Shown here piece by piece: positions 26,829 through 35,804 of a stretch of DNA of 51,728 nt; within the stretch, counting starts at the first letter, position 1; each line of letters opens with the position of its first letter. The DNA comes from an uncultured Lachnospiraceae bacterium (GTDB taxonomy: Bacteria; Bacillota; Clostridia; Lachnospirales; Lachnospiraceae), in NCBI GenBank assembly GCA_945929965.1, contig CAMEOT010000019.1:1-51728 (forward strand). The letters run 5' to 3'. Position numbers and translations under genes: made by a program. The notes under the pieces were generated by a model that had not been told where the DNA came from, made no database searches, and saw only the letters and a list, made by a program, of their open reading frames with translations.

Positions 26829-28364
26829 TTACAGCCGGTTTGCCTTCACGTCCTCGAACTCCTGCAGCATTTCTTCTGAAGGAGCCTTGGTAGCGAGGCT
26901 GACTGCAATGATAGCGATAAGTCCCAGCCCGAAGCCGACTACCAGGGAATACAATCCGGTAGCTTTGCCCAGGGTCTGTCCCCCCATGAGCGGAATGTAA
27001 TCCCAGATGATAACGGCAAGTGCTCCGGTGACAATCCCGGCTACTGCTCCGGTGAAATTGGTTCTCTTCCAATATAAGGACATCACTACCAGCGGACCGA
27101 ATGCGGCACCTAAACCTGCCCACGCGTTGGACACCAATCCCATAACGGTGTTGTTCGGATTCCATGCGATGATGTAAGCCAGCACAGCTACTACCAGTAC
27201 TGTGACACGGCTGACATTCATAACGGTCTTATCATCTGCATCTTTTTTGAGCAGTCCTTTGAAGATATCTTCCGCTACGCTGGAGGCGCTGACTAACAGC
27301 TGGGAATCCGCCGTGGACATGATTGCTGCCAGGATACCGCAGAGGAACAATCCTGCAATGAACGGAGCCCGCATCTCCACGGTAAATACCTTCTTGATCA
27401 TCTCGATAAATACCTTCTCATTATTGCCGTTCACCAGTTCCGGCAGATAAGCTCTGCCCAGGATACCGATAAACACTGCAAATCCCAGGGATAATGCTAC
27501 CCAGCTGATGGCTGTAGCCTTGGACTTGGTCATTTCCTTCTCATCCCGGACTGCCATAAATCTCACCAGGATGTGGGGCATACCAAAATATCCCAGTCCC
27601 CAACCGAGACCGGAGATCACGCTGATGATATTGTTGCTGCCATCACCGTTCTTCATCAGGTTCAGGAAGTTGGCACTGTCAGCACCGCTGGCTTCCAGAC
27701 CGGCTGACAATGTCGTGCCGCCGATTGTCATAAAATGATAAGCAAATAAAGGTACTGCCAGAATACCGACCAGCATCAGCATGCCCTGAATAAAGTCTGT
27801 CACACATACCGCAGTAAATCCACCGAGAAAGGTATATACCAGCACTACCAGTGCACCGATGGTCAATGCCACATGATAATCAATACCGAACACAGACTCA
27901 AACAGCTGACCGCCGGCAGAAAGTGCGGACGCACAATATACCAGGAAAAATACTACAATAGTAATAGAAGAAACAGTCATCAATACTTTCTTCTCATCAT
28001 GGAATCTGTTTTCAAAATAAGTAGGCAGTGTCACAGAGTTATTAGCGCGGATCGTATATCTGCGCAGCTTCGTGGCGATGAACAGCCAGTTTAACGTCGT
28101 GCCGATGAAAAGTCCGATGGCGATCCAGCCGTCACCTCCGACACCGGTTAAGTAAATAGCTCCCGGCAGTCCCATTAGCAGCCATCCGCTCATGTCCGAT
28201 GCCTGCGCGGACAGTGCAGCGACGAAGCCGTTCAGCTTTCTGCCTCCTAAAAAGTAATCTTCGGAATTGTTGTTTCCCTTTGCATAGAACGCTCCGATAG
28301 CGATCATCATGAGTAAATACAGCACGAATGCTACAATTACCCAGCCCAGCGTATTTCCTGTCAT
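26829..28364 (-). CDS. putP: Sodium/proline symporter
   Basis: A 511-residue SSS-family transporter with about 13 membrane segments. EDYFLGGRKLNGFVAALSAQASDMSGWLLMGLPGA in sense is the PutP N-terminal pattern, with the Na+-site serine/alanine region SDMSGWLLMG, and GWGLGYFGMPHILVRFMAV is typical of proline carriers. It imports proline with Na+. TAGGAGGCTATT precedes the ATG. Single-gene unit with its own promoter and terminator. Confidence 0.92.
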   Translation of the reverse strand: MTGNTLGWVIVAFVLYLLMMIAIGAFYAKGNNNSEDYFLGGRKLNGFVAALSAQASDMSGWLLMGLPGAIYLTGVGGDGWIAIGLFIGTTLNWLFIATKLRRYTIRANNSVTLPTYFENRFHDEKKVLMTVSSITIVVFFLVYCASALSAGGQLFESVFGIDYHVALTIGALVVLVYTFLGGFTAVCVTDFIQGMLMLVGILAVPLFAYHFMTIGGTTLSAGLEASGADSANFLNLMKNGDGSNNIISVISGLGWGLGYFGMPHILVRFMAVRDEKEMTKSKATAISWVALSLGFAVFIGILGRAYLPELVNGNNEKVFIEMIKKVFTVEMRAPFIAGLFLCGILAAIMSTADSQLLVSASSVAEDIFKGLLKKDADDKTVMNVSRVTVLVVAVLAYIIAWNPNNTVMGLVSNAWAGLGAAFGPLVVMSLYWKRTNFTGAVAGIVTGALAVIIWDYIPLMGGQTLGKATGLYSLVVGFGLGLIAIIAVSLATKAPSEEMLQEFEDVKANRL

Positions 28365-28422
28365 AATAGCCTCCTAGAATTCTTCTTGTACATTTTCTTA
28401 ATTGTATACAGTGATACGATTT

Positions 28423-28451
28423 ATTATATACAAGAAATGGCTTATCGTCAA
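28423..28451 (-). promoter_or_regulatory. Sigma-A promoter of putP
   Basis: On the minus strand TTGACG (28446-28451) and a perfect TATAAT (28423-28428) are 17 bases apart, about 60 bases before the start codon. Confidence 0.8.
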
Positions 28452-28566
28452 CAAATTAGTTTGCTATCGCTGTAATGCGTGAAAGTTTGATTTGATAGTT
28501 TTCCGTCATTCCACCTTTAAAGTCGTTCAGTTCTTCAACCATCTAACCTCTCTCTGCAAGTATTCC

Positions 28567-28595
28567 TTGAAAAAGTCTTTCTGGTATTATATTCT
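28567..28595 (+). promoter_or_regulatory. Possible promoter of the methyltransferase gene
   Basis: TTGAAA (28567-28572) and TATTCT (28590-28595) are 17 bases apart, 55 bases before the start. The -10 box matches only four of six positions. Confidence 0.4.
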
Positions 28596-28649
28596 ATTAT
28601 TATGTCCTATAAAAGTTAGTTACAAATATACACACAGAAAGGTTTCTAT

Positions 28650-29549
28650 ATGTGGATTGCAGATAATTGGAAAGATTACGAAGTGCTGGATACGTCCAGC
28701 GGAGAAAAGTTAGAGCGTTGGGGAGATTATATTCTGGTGCGTCCGGATCCCCAGGTCATCTGGAAGACGCCCCACGATCATAAGGGCTGGAAGCAGAAAA
28801 ACGGTCATTACCACAGAAGTGCCAAGGGCGGCGGAGAATGGGAGTTCTTCCATCTGCCGGATGAATGGGCGATCCATTACGCCCTGCCTTTTCAGAAGGA
28901 AGCCTCCGGTAAGGCTGATCCTCTGACCTTCCACCTGAAGCCCTTCAGTTTCAAGCATACCGGTCTGTTCCCGGAGCAGGCTGTGAACTGGGACTGGTTC
29001 TCCGGCCTGATCCATGAGGCAGGCAGACCCGTGAAGGTACTGAACCTCTTCGCATACACCGGTGGTGCCACTGTATCCGCTGCAGCTGCGGGAGCTGCTG
29101 TGACCCATGTGGATGCGTCCAAGGGTATGGTCGGCTGGGCGAAGGAGAACGCTGCTGCCAGCGGGCTTGCCGATGCTCCTATCCGTTGGCTGGTGGACGA
29201 CTGTATGAAGTTCGTAGAGCGTGAGATCCGCCGGGGCAACAAATACGACGGCATCATCATGGATCCCCCTTCCTACGGCAGAGGTCCCAAGGGTGAGATC
29301 TGGAAAATAGAAGATAATATCTGGGATTTCGTAGGACTGACCGCACAGCTTTTATCCGATGATGCGCTGTTCTTCCTGATCAATTCCTACACCACAGGAT
29401 TGCAGCCCGCCGTGCTGTCCTATATGATGAATTCCACCCTGACGAAAAAGTTCGGCGGTCATGTGGAAGCCGGAGAGATCGGCCTGCCCGTCACCGAGAG
29501 CGGTTTGGTCCTGCCCTGCGGTGCTTCCGGACGCTGGCAGCGAAAGTGA
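28650..29549 (+). CDS. Class I SAM-dependent methyltransferase (RlmI/RlmK-like)
   Basis: A 299-residue enzyme. The SAM-binding motif I reads VLNLFAYTGGATVSAAAAGA, with THVDASKGMV as motif II. The catalytic DPPSYGRGPKGEIWKIED is shared with 23S rRNA cytosine-C5/guanine-N2 methyltransferases such as RlmI and the RlmK half of RlmL. It is shorter than RlmI and has no visible PUA domain. The target base is unknown. AGAAAGG precedes the ATG. It stands alone between its promoter and a strong terminator. Confidence 0.85.
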   Translation: MWIADNWKDYEVLDTSSGEKLERWGDYILVRPDPQVIWKTPHDHKGWKQKNGHYHRSAKGGGEWEFFHLPDEWAIHYALPFQKEASGKADPLTFHLKPFSFKHTGLFPEQAVNWDWFSGLIHEAGRPVKVLNLFAYTGGATVSAAAAGAAVTHVDASKGMVGWAKENAAASGLADAPIRWLVDDCMKFVEREIRRGNKYDGIIMDPPSYGRGPKGEIWKIEDNIWDFVGLTAQLLSDDALFFLINSYTTGLQPAVLSYMMNSTLTKKFGGHVEAGEIGLPVTESGLVLPCGASGRWQRK

Positions 29550-29570
29550 TCTGACTAGCATCATAAGCCT

Positions 29571-29609
29571 AATCAAAAAGGAGCCTCTGGTCGAGGCTCC
29601 TTCTTGATT
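29571..29609 (+). terminator. Terminator of the methyltransferase gene
   Basis: AAGGAGCCTC-TGGTC-GAGGCTCCTT, extended by AATCAA/TTGATT, lies 22 bases past the stop. It could also stop transcripts from the converging gene. Confidence 0.85.
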
Positions 29610-29664
29610 ACAGCCAAAGTCAGCAACTATCGCCTGATGATTGAATTCCAAATATGGTGCGTTT

Positions 29665-30627
29665 TTACTCCTCTGTTTCAATCTCCAATCTCTGAAGAAT
29701 GTCTCTCACAATACCAGCATCCTCAATCAGAGAAATTCCAAAACACTTTTTTCCTGCATCTTTTAAGGAGGCTCCTATATGATAAACATTTTTCTTATCC
29801 AAGATTAAAAAGCGATCATGAAATACTTTCGTGTACCGCACTTCCAGTAAAGGATACTGGCTGTTGAAATTATTAACATCTTCTTGAGATAACTTGGTTC
29901 TTTTCAATGTATACATCACAACAGTCACATTTTCATTCTTTTTTGTGAGAAGATTCAGCGTTCCTATATCCACATAGCCATCAATTAAAACGATTTCCTT
30001 TTCCGCTTTTTGAATCAGGCTAACAATTATGCTAAAAGCATCATATATCTGTCCATCAAAAAAGACTTTCTGATTTGATTCCTCATGGTCCGATATATAT
30101 TCAAATATCTGATCCAATTTTTCATCCGTTTGCTTTTGATATTCCAGTTGTTTTAACTCCACATTACTGATACGCTCAAAAAGCAAGGCGTTATTAGCAA
30201 TAAATCGCCTCATTTCCACGAATGCGCGCATAATACCAATGCTTACCTTAATTGCCACTTCGCTATGTAGAACACTAGCTAACATAGAGATTCCCTGTTC
30301 TGTAAATACATAAGGAAGAGTCCTACGACCACCATAATTATTTTCGCCCTGCGCAAAACTTGAAATGCCAGTTTGGCATCTCAAGTTCTGATACTCCTCT
30401 TTCGTGAGCTGAAAGCGAAAATCTTCTGGAAATCTACTAATATTTCTTTTTACTGCTCTATTCAATGCCCCTGTCTCTACCTGATAAAGAATGGCAAGAT
30501 CACTATCCAGCATGACTTGCTTATCTCTAATAACATAAATCATTTTTTCAATCGACGGTTGAGTGATTTCAACTAAATCATTTGTAATACCATCCGTCTT
30601 TTTCGCTTCTGGTTTAATTTCTATCAT
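29665..30627 (-). CDS. ORF6N-domain protein with a PLD-like C-terminal half
   Basis: A 320-residue protein. Residues 25-145 match the ORF6N DNA-binding domain known from phages and mobile elements (VIRDKQVMLDSDLAILYQVE, NISRFPEDFRFQLTKEEY and FTEQGISMLASVL). Helical residues 147-180 link it to a C-terminal domain with HDRFLILD (270-277) and IGASLKDAG. This is one HxR/K-x4-D motif of the phospholipase D superfamily, so a dimer could make a full site. The gene is clearly more AT-rich than its neighbours, a sign of transfer. GGGAGAATTT precedes the ATG. Role unknown; regulatory or defence functions are both possible. Confidence 0.75.
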   Translation of the reverse strand: MIEIKPEAKKTDGITNDLVEITQPSIEKMIYVIRDKQVMLDSDLAILYQVETGALNRAVKRNISRFPEDFRFQLTKEEYQNLRCQTGISSFAQGENNYGGRRTLPYVFTEQGISMLASVLHSEVAIKVSIGIMRAFVEMRRFIANNALLFERISNVELKQLEYQKQTDEKLDQIFEYISDHEESNQKVFFDGQIYDAFSIIVSLIQKAEKEIVLIDGYVDIGTLNLLTKKNENVTVVMYTLKRTKLSQEDVNNFNSQYPLLEVRYTKVFHDRFLILDKKNVYHIGASLKDAGKKCFGISLIEDAGIVRDILQRLEIETEE

Positions 30628-30957
30628 AAATTCTCCCTATGACAACTTGAAGTGCCAGTCTGTGCAGACATTCCATGTTTATGAGATTATAGTAACAAAA
30701 ACAGACATACCTATGTCCCATACAAAGTACGTATATCGCAGTCAAAACCCCGCTGTTATTTTAGAATGTTGTAAATTTGGAATGAAAGCATGGACTTTCC
30801 GACTCGCTATTCAGAACTTCACAAGATATTTGTAGAAATAGAAAACTTCTATGCTTTATGCACATTCTAGCATAGAAGTCTTCTGCTGGCAAGGAGTATG
30901 CTATTATCAAATATTTGTAATGTAAAACCAGATTTGCCGCCTATATTTCACATCTAA
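30628..30957. other. AT-rich spacer, no gene seen
   Basis: 330 bases between the ORF6N gene and the acyltransferase gene. No coding frame with plausible start or resemblance was found; the only clear structure is the terminator at 30838-30880. Confidence 0.5.
30838..30880 (-). terminator. Terminator of the DUF1538-PII-acyltransferase operon
   Basis: ACTTCTATGCT (30845-30855) pairs perfectly with AGCATAGAAGT (30869-30879). The minus-strand product continues TTTTCTATTTC. It lies about 80 bases beyond the acyltransferase stop. Confidence 0.65.
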
Positions 30958-32166
30958 TCACAACACGAATTTTCTTAGCACCGGGATCTTGCGCAGCACC
31001 CATGCGGTTGCCGTTGCCAGTGCCAGCACTACCAGACAGAATACAGCCAGCAACAAAATCAACACCGCATGTCCTGCAACAACAGACTGCACACCGCATT
31101 GTTCCAACACCGTAAAGGGTGTGATCTTCACGAATTTATACAGCAGGTTCACATACACCGGATGTACCAGGTATACGGCGAAGCTCAAGGCTCCCGCCTC
31201 TTGCCAGGGGATCCGGTGTATTCTGTCCTTCTCCCGGGCAGCAGAAGCCGCGCCATCCTGTCCCCTATTCCATCCTGCAGCGAACAGAAGCACTGCAAGC
31301 AGTACTGTAAACGGATAATTGTATGCCATCTGAATGGAGAATCCCGCAAGTGTTCTGCTTAGGATCATTCCCAGAGCCAGAACCGCTACTGCAGCTGTCA
31401 GCCATACATTCCATGCCCGTCTTTCCACGTTTTGTGTTTCTCCGTCACATTCCGTATTGCCTCCGGCGCTTCTACCACTTCCGGACTCCACCATCTGCCC
31501 ACCTGTGTTCCTTCCCTTGTCCGCACATACTTCTCTCACCGCGAAGAAATATCCACACAGATAATACAGGAAATACACACCGCCATCCGGCAATACCGGA
31601 ATACTGTTGACATCCAGTACCTTATTTAGAAACGGTGCCACACTGCTTCCTAAGAAGATCACTGCCATCACTGTTCCAACACTCCACAACGGCAGAATCT
31701 GCAGCACTTTTTTCAGAAGCGGTGTGATCAGATACAGAAACAATATCAGATACAGATACCACATATGGGACCAGGTATGTCCCGTCAAGGTCATCTTCAG
31801 TGCCTCCGGGATCATCATGATCCGGAAGGTACGCTCCGCCACCACCAGCTCGGAAGCTGCATACGGAACGCCGAATAGGAGGATCGCCAGTGCAATCCTC
31901 CTGCAATATTTTTTAATCATGACCGGATAAGTCAATGTGCGTTCCGGATTCAGGAACAAATATCCCGAGATCATTAAAAATATAGGAACACACCAGGTCA
32001 CCAGATCCATAACTGACAGCAATAATGACCGGTATTCCGGCACTATTGACGCATCTGTCACATCTGTCGCACCCGTCAGTACATGCATCAGCACCACTGC
32101 GCAGGTCGCCAGTACCCGGAGTACATCCAGGAACTGCTTTCTTGGCCCGGATAAGCCGTTTGTCAT
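30958..32166 (-). CDS. Acyltransferase 3 family membrane protein
   Basis: A 402-residue membrane protein with about ten hydrophobic segments. It starts with the family hallmark RKQFLDVLRVLATCAVVLMHV, whose histidine is the expected catalytic residue, followed by LVTWCVPIFLMISGYLFLNP. Members O-acylate sugars or lipids of the envelope. A hydrophilic Gly/Ser-rich loop near residues 220-250 is longer than usual. The ATG overlaps the stop of the PII-like gene as ATGA, so translation is coupled, an unexpected partner for a PII protein. Substrate unknown. Confidence 0.85.
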   Translation of the reverse strand: MTNGLSGPRKQFLDVLRVLATCAVVLMHVLTGATDVTDASIVPEYRSLLLSVMDLVTWCVPIFLMISGYLFLNPERTLTYPVMIKKYCRRIALAILLFGVPYAASELVVAERTFRIMMIPEALKMTLTGHTWSHMWYLYLILFLYLITPLLKKVLQILPLWSVGTVMAVIFLGSSVAPFLNKVLDVNSIPVLPDGGVYFLYYLCGYFFAVREVCADKGRNTGGQMVESGSGRSAGGNTECDGETQNVERRAWNVWLTAAVAVLALGMILSRTLAGFSIQMAYNYPFTVLLAVLLFAAGWNRGQDGAASAAREKDRIHRIPWQEAGALSFAVYLVHPVYVNLLYKFVKITPFTVLEQCGVQSVVAGHAVLILLLAVFCLVVLALATATAWVLRKIPVLRKFVL

Positions 32167-32852
32167 GTCTCTTCCATCTCCTCCATCAGGCGCATGCCTG
32201 CAGTATCAGTCACAGGAAGGGAGAATACGATGCTTTTCGCCTTACTCTCCAGTCCTGCTTTTTCCATTATAGCACGCATGATGGAATTTTTCTGCTCTCT
32301 TTTTACCACAATAAACAACATTTCTTTTTCCGGCACCAATGTCACGCCCAAAAACTGCTGTGCATTCTCTGTTCCGGTGCCCTTGGCATGGATGACTGTA
32401 CCGCCCGCCGCATGTACTTCTCTCGCCGCATCCATGATCAGTTCCGTATATCCATGATTGGCTATCACTACCAGAAGCTCATTCTTCGTCTCTTTCAATG
32501 TGGACTCCTCTCCTTTTACAAATTCCTGCCCGCAGGTCAGGTAATTCAATGCTTTCTTGCCACCGACACTGCTCACGGGAATGATAAATGCAATTCCCAT
32601 TCCCGGGAGATCGATCTGCATTTTCTTACGCAAAGCCGCCTTAATCTGCCGCCAGCCAGCATCTGTGACGAGATGGAACAATACGCTCTTCTCCATGCCG
32701 TCCAGTCCGAAATAATCTAAGATCTCGTTAGCCGCGGTTCCCAGGCCGACGGTAACACCGCCGACCTGTGCGCCGTTTTCCTTATAGCATTCCACGAATT
32801 TCCTCGTCAGCTGACGATTGGTGATGGTGACCATCATATATAATTCACTCAT
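32163..32852 (-). CDS. Tandem PII-like regulator (two GlnB-type domains)
   Basis: A 229-residue cytosolic protein made of two PII-like domains. Domain 1 spans residues 4-100 (YMMVTITNRQLTRKFVECYK, LFHLVTDAGWRQIKAAL). Domain 2 spans about 124-225 (LLVVIANHGYTELIMDAARE, GGTVIHAKGTGTENAQQFLG, SIVFSLPVTDTAGM). The T-loop of each is short, and no uridylylation tyrosine is in the usual place, so it probably senses a nucleotide rather than nitrogen through GlnD. The ATG at 32852 is seven bases after AGGAGG; a GTG two codons earlier is too close. It lies 11 bases after the DUF1538 gene, so it most likely gates that membrane protein. That is inference from position. Confidence 0.82.
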   Translation of the reverse strand: MSELYMMVTITNRQLTRKFVECYKENGAQVGGVTVGLGTAANEILDYFGLDGMEKSVLFHLVTDAGWRQIKAALRKKMQIDLPGMGIAFIIPVSSVGGKKALNYLTCGQEFVKGEESTLKETKNELLVVIANHGYTELIMDAAREVHAAGGTVIHAKGTGTENAQQFLGVTLVPEKEMLFIVVKREQKNSIMRAIMEKAGLESKAKSIVFSLPVTDTAGMRLMEEMEET

Positions 32853-32863
32853 GGGCACACCTC

Positions 32864-34399
32864 CTACAGTTCAATGATGGCATTCTCATCCAAAGCACCA
32901 AATGCATCCGCCGCACCGGCAAATACGCCTGCACCGCTCTTTGGCTGCTTTAACTGATATACCATTCCCAATATTTGGATTGTGATCAGCGGTGTCATGG
33001 CTACCATTGCTACCACCCCGAAAGCATCTGCGACTAAATTGCCGCCCATCACCACACAGGCACCCTGTGCTAACGGCAGTAAAAAGGTAGCTGTCATGGG
33101 ACCGCTCGCCACACCGCCGGAGTCGAAGGCGATCGCTGTGAATATCTTCGGTACAAAAAAGGATAGTCCGATCGCCACACCATAGCCCGGGATCAAAAAC
33201 CATAGAATCGGGATCCCCGTCAGCACGCGGATCATCGCCAGTGCTACGGATAAGGATACGCCCACGGACAGAGAAACCCCCATGGATCTGGCAGAGATGG
33301 CACCGTCCGTCAGCTCCTCTACCTGATGATTCAGTACATAGACCGCTGGCTCCGCTTTTACGATAAAGTAACCGATCAGTGCTCCCACCGGCACCAGTAC
33401 CCACCTGTAGGATCTGGCTGCCATGACCTGACCGAGATAATTACCGGCAGGCATAAAGCCCACATTTGCGCCGGTCAGAAACAGTACCAGACCAATATAA
33501 GTATACACCAGACCGATCAGGATCTTCGCCAGTGTCTTCCCCGACAAACGCAGGGCAAATATCTGGAACAGACCGAAAAACAATACAATGGGAAGTAATG
33601 AGAGTGCGATCTCTTTCATATAATCCGGAATCCCATGAGCAAAAAGCTGCGCCAGTTCCACGGAATCAGCGATCTCCGGGATTGCCACCGGCTGGTAATC
33701 CGCATTGGTCGGCTTATAGATCAGCCCCAGCACCATGACCGCCAGGATCGGGCCGATGGAGCACAGTGCTACCAGACCGAAGCTGTCGTCTGCCGCATGA
33801 TGGTCATTACGGATGGACGCAATACCGACACCAAGTGCCATGATAAAAGGAACGGTCATGGGCCCCGTGGTCACACCTCCGGAATCAAACGCCACTGCCC
33901 GGAAGTTCTCCGGTACGAGAAATGCAAGAACGAACACTGCTATGTAGAAAAAGGTTAACAACGGCGGCAGTGCCACACCGATCAGCATACGCAGAAGGGC
34001 AATGACCAGGAAGATTCCCACGCCCACTGCCACTGCCAGGATCAGCGTCATGTTCGGAACCGAAGGCACCTGTGTCGCCAGCACCTGTAAGTCAGGCTCG
34101 GAAATGGTGATCACGACTCCCAACAGGAAAGATAGCACTACGATCAGCAGAATGTTTTTACTCTGGGTCATTCTGGCACCCACTTTTTCTCCCATGGGGG
34201 TCATGGACATCTCTGCACCGAGAGTGAAAAACATCATACCGACCATGACCATCACCGCTCCCACCAGGAAGCACAGCAAGATACTGGAGGTAATGGGAGC
34301 TATGGTAAAGCTTAATACGATCACGATCCCTACTACCGGCAGGACCGCCTTCAAGGATTCTGCAAATTTTTGCCGGATCTTTGGATTCAATAACTTCAA
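32864..34399 (-). CDS. DUF1538-family membrane protein, internally duplicated
   Basis: A 511-residue integral membrane protein with roughly 12-14 hydrophobic segments in two homologous halves. Each half carries the same signature: AFDSGGVTTGPMTVPFIMAL in the first and AFDSGGVASGPMTATFLLPL in the second, followed by DSFGLVAL and DAFGVVAM. Such inverted or direct duplications with polar re-entrant motifs are usual in secondary transporters and channels, so transport of an ion or small solute is likely, but the substrate is not established. It begins at TTG with AAAGGA ten bases upstream. Operon with the PII-like and acyltransferase genes, divergent from the KdpD-like kinase. Confidence 0.82.
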   Translation of the reverse strand: MKLLNPKIRQKFAESLKAVLPVVGIVIVLSFTIAPITSSILLCFLVGAVMVMVGMMFFTLGAEMSMTPMGEKVGARMTQSKNILLIVVLSFLLGVVITISEPDLQVLATQVPSVPNMTLILAVAVGVGIFLVIALLRMLIGVALPPLLTFFYIAVFVLAFLVPENFRAVAFDSGGVTTGPMTVPFIMALGVGIASIRNDHHAADDSFGLVALCSIGPILAVMVLGLIYKPTNADYQPVAIPEIADSVELAQLFAHGIPDYMKEIALSLLPIVLFFGLFQIFALRLSGKTLAKILIGLVYTYIGLVLFLTGANVGFMPAGNYLGQVMAARSYRWVLVPVGALIGYFIVKAEPAVYVLNHQVEELTDGAISARSMGVSLSVGVSLSVALAMIRVLTGIPILWFLIPGYGVAIGLSFFVPKIFTAIAFDSGGVASGPMTATFLLPLAQGACVVMGGNLVADAFGVVAMVAMTPLITIQILGMVYQLKQPKSGAGVFAGAADAFGALDENAIIEL

Positions 34400-34531
34400 T
34401 ATTAGTCTTTCCTTTCTCTTAATTTTCTTTATATTTTCTTTATCTTAACATGAACCCAAGGTCCGGTCATACCGTTTTGGGGCAATTTATGAAAATTTCA
34501 CAGGTTCTTAACTACTTCTTTACACCCTGCA

Positions 34532-34561
34532 TTGCAAAGAAATGGTACTATAAGTTATAAT
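34532..34561 (+). promoter_or_regulatory. Sigma-A promoter of the kinase-regulator pair
   Basis: TTGCAA (34532-34537) and a perfect TATAAT (34556-34561) are 18 bases apart, 44 bases before the chosen start. The 205-base divergent spacer should also contain the DUF1538 promoter, for which only a weak candidate (TAAGAT near 34440) was seen. Confidence 0.65.
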
Positions 34562-34604
34562 AAATTTGCAAAACGACTAACAATATTTCATGGAGGATCA
34601 CACC

Positions 34605-35741
34605 GTGTTCCGATCATTTTCCGATAAAAAATCACCGCGGAAAAGCTTCCGCTTAAAACCACCCTTTACCAGGCACGCCATCAGTATCCTGATCTGTGCT
34701 GCCTGCATGTTGTGCGCCACTCTTGCCTCTTTTTTATATCAGCATATAGTACCGGACAACCATGCCAATGTAGCACTGTTCTACATTCTGGCACTGGTGA
34801 TCATCGCCAGATGGACGGTGGGCTACGGCTACGGCATTGCCTGCACCCTTTTTTCCGTAATAGCGATCAATTATCTGTTCACCTATCCGTATTATAAGCT
34901 TAATTTCACACTGACCGGCTACCCTATCACCTTCCTGCTGATGAGTGGGATCACTCTGATCCTGTGTACCATGACCTCCCATATGACCATCCAGTCCGAG
35001 ATGATCGCAGAGCGGGAAAAGCGGCTGGCAGAGGCCGAAATGGAAAAGATGCGTGCAAATCTACTGCGCGCCATCTCCCACGATCTGCGCACGCCGCTCA
35101 CCGGCATCATCGGCAACAGCTCCCTGTTTCTGGAAAGTCAGAACGATCTAAGCTCCACCGAGCAGCGTACGATCATGACCAATATCTATGAGGATTCCAA
35201 CTGGCTGTTGAATATGGTGGAAAATCTGCTGTCCGTCACTCGTATCCAGGGAGACAGCTTAAGCATCAATACCACAGAGGAACCGGTGGAGGAAGTGGTG
35301 GGAGAAGCTTTGGAGAAACTGGAAAAACGCTATCCCGATGCCGCCATCCGGGTCAAGATCCCCGAGGAATTTCTGATGATCCCCATGGATGCGGTGCTGA
35401 TCGAGCAGGTCACCATCAATCTGCTGGAAAACGCCATCGTTCATTCCGGAAGTATCCTGCCCATTGATTTCATCGTGGAGGATCATCCGGAGCATGTATC
35501 TTTTATTGTGAGAGACTACGGAAAAGGATTGTCGGAAGAAAAATTACAGAATCTGTTCGAGACGGGTACCTACAACAATTCCCAGAGTTCGGATTCCCGC
35601 AAGGGCATGGGTATCGGTCTGTCCATCTGCAAGACCATCATCACCGCCCATCACGGAACGCTGAGTGGCCGGAATCATGCGGATGGCGCGGAATTCTGTT
35701 TCACACTGCCCAAGGTGGGAGCTGTCGCTTCAGAAAAATAA
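34605..35741 (+). CDS. KdpD-like sensor histidine kinase lacking the N-terminal KdpD domain
   Basis: A 378-residue kinase. Four membrane segments in a DUF4118 arrangement (roughly residues 25-125) are followed by a coiled linker and the H-box RAISHDLRTPLTGIIGNSS with the phosphorylated histidine. The ATPase domain shows LLENAIVHS (N box), DYGKGLS (G1) and GMGIGLSI (G2). Full KdpD has an extra N-terminal KdpD/Usp region of about 370 residues, absent here. A GTG at 34605 is chosen since GGAGG is eight bases before it; an ATG at 34590 contains that site and has none of its own. It probably senses K+ or membrane state and phosphorylates the next gene product. Confidence 0.9.
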   Translation: MFRSFSDKKSPRKSFRLKPPFTRHAISILICAACMLCATLASFLYQHIVPDNHANVALFYILALVIIARWTVGYGYGIACTLFSVIAINYLFTYPYYKLNFTLTGYPITFLLMSGITLILCTMTSHMTIQSEMIAEREKRLAEAEMEKMRANLLRAISHDLRTPLTGIIGNSSLFLESQNDLSSTEQRTIMTNIYEDSNWLLNMVENLLSVTRIQGDSLSINTTEEPVEEVVGEALEKLEKRYPDAAIRVKIPEEFLMIPMDAVLIEQVTINLLENAIVHSGSILPIDFIVEDHPEHVSFIVRDYGKGLSEEKLQNLFETGTYNNSQSSDSRKGMGIGLSICKTIITAHHGTLSGRNHADGAEFCFTLPKVGAVASEK

Positions 35742-35804
35742 GTGTACTCTCAGCCACATAAGACAGAACTCTTGAAAATACCGGAAAGGATATGGATCAC
35801 AGAT

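Noticed and set aside
35742..35804. Longer start for the response regulator at the GTG after the kinase stop
   Set aside because: No ribosome binding site precedes it and the extra 21 residues match no receiver domain.
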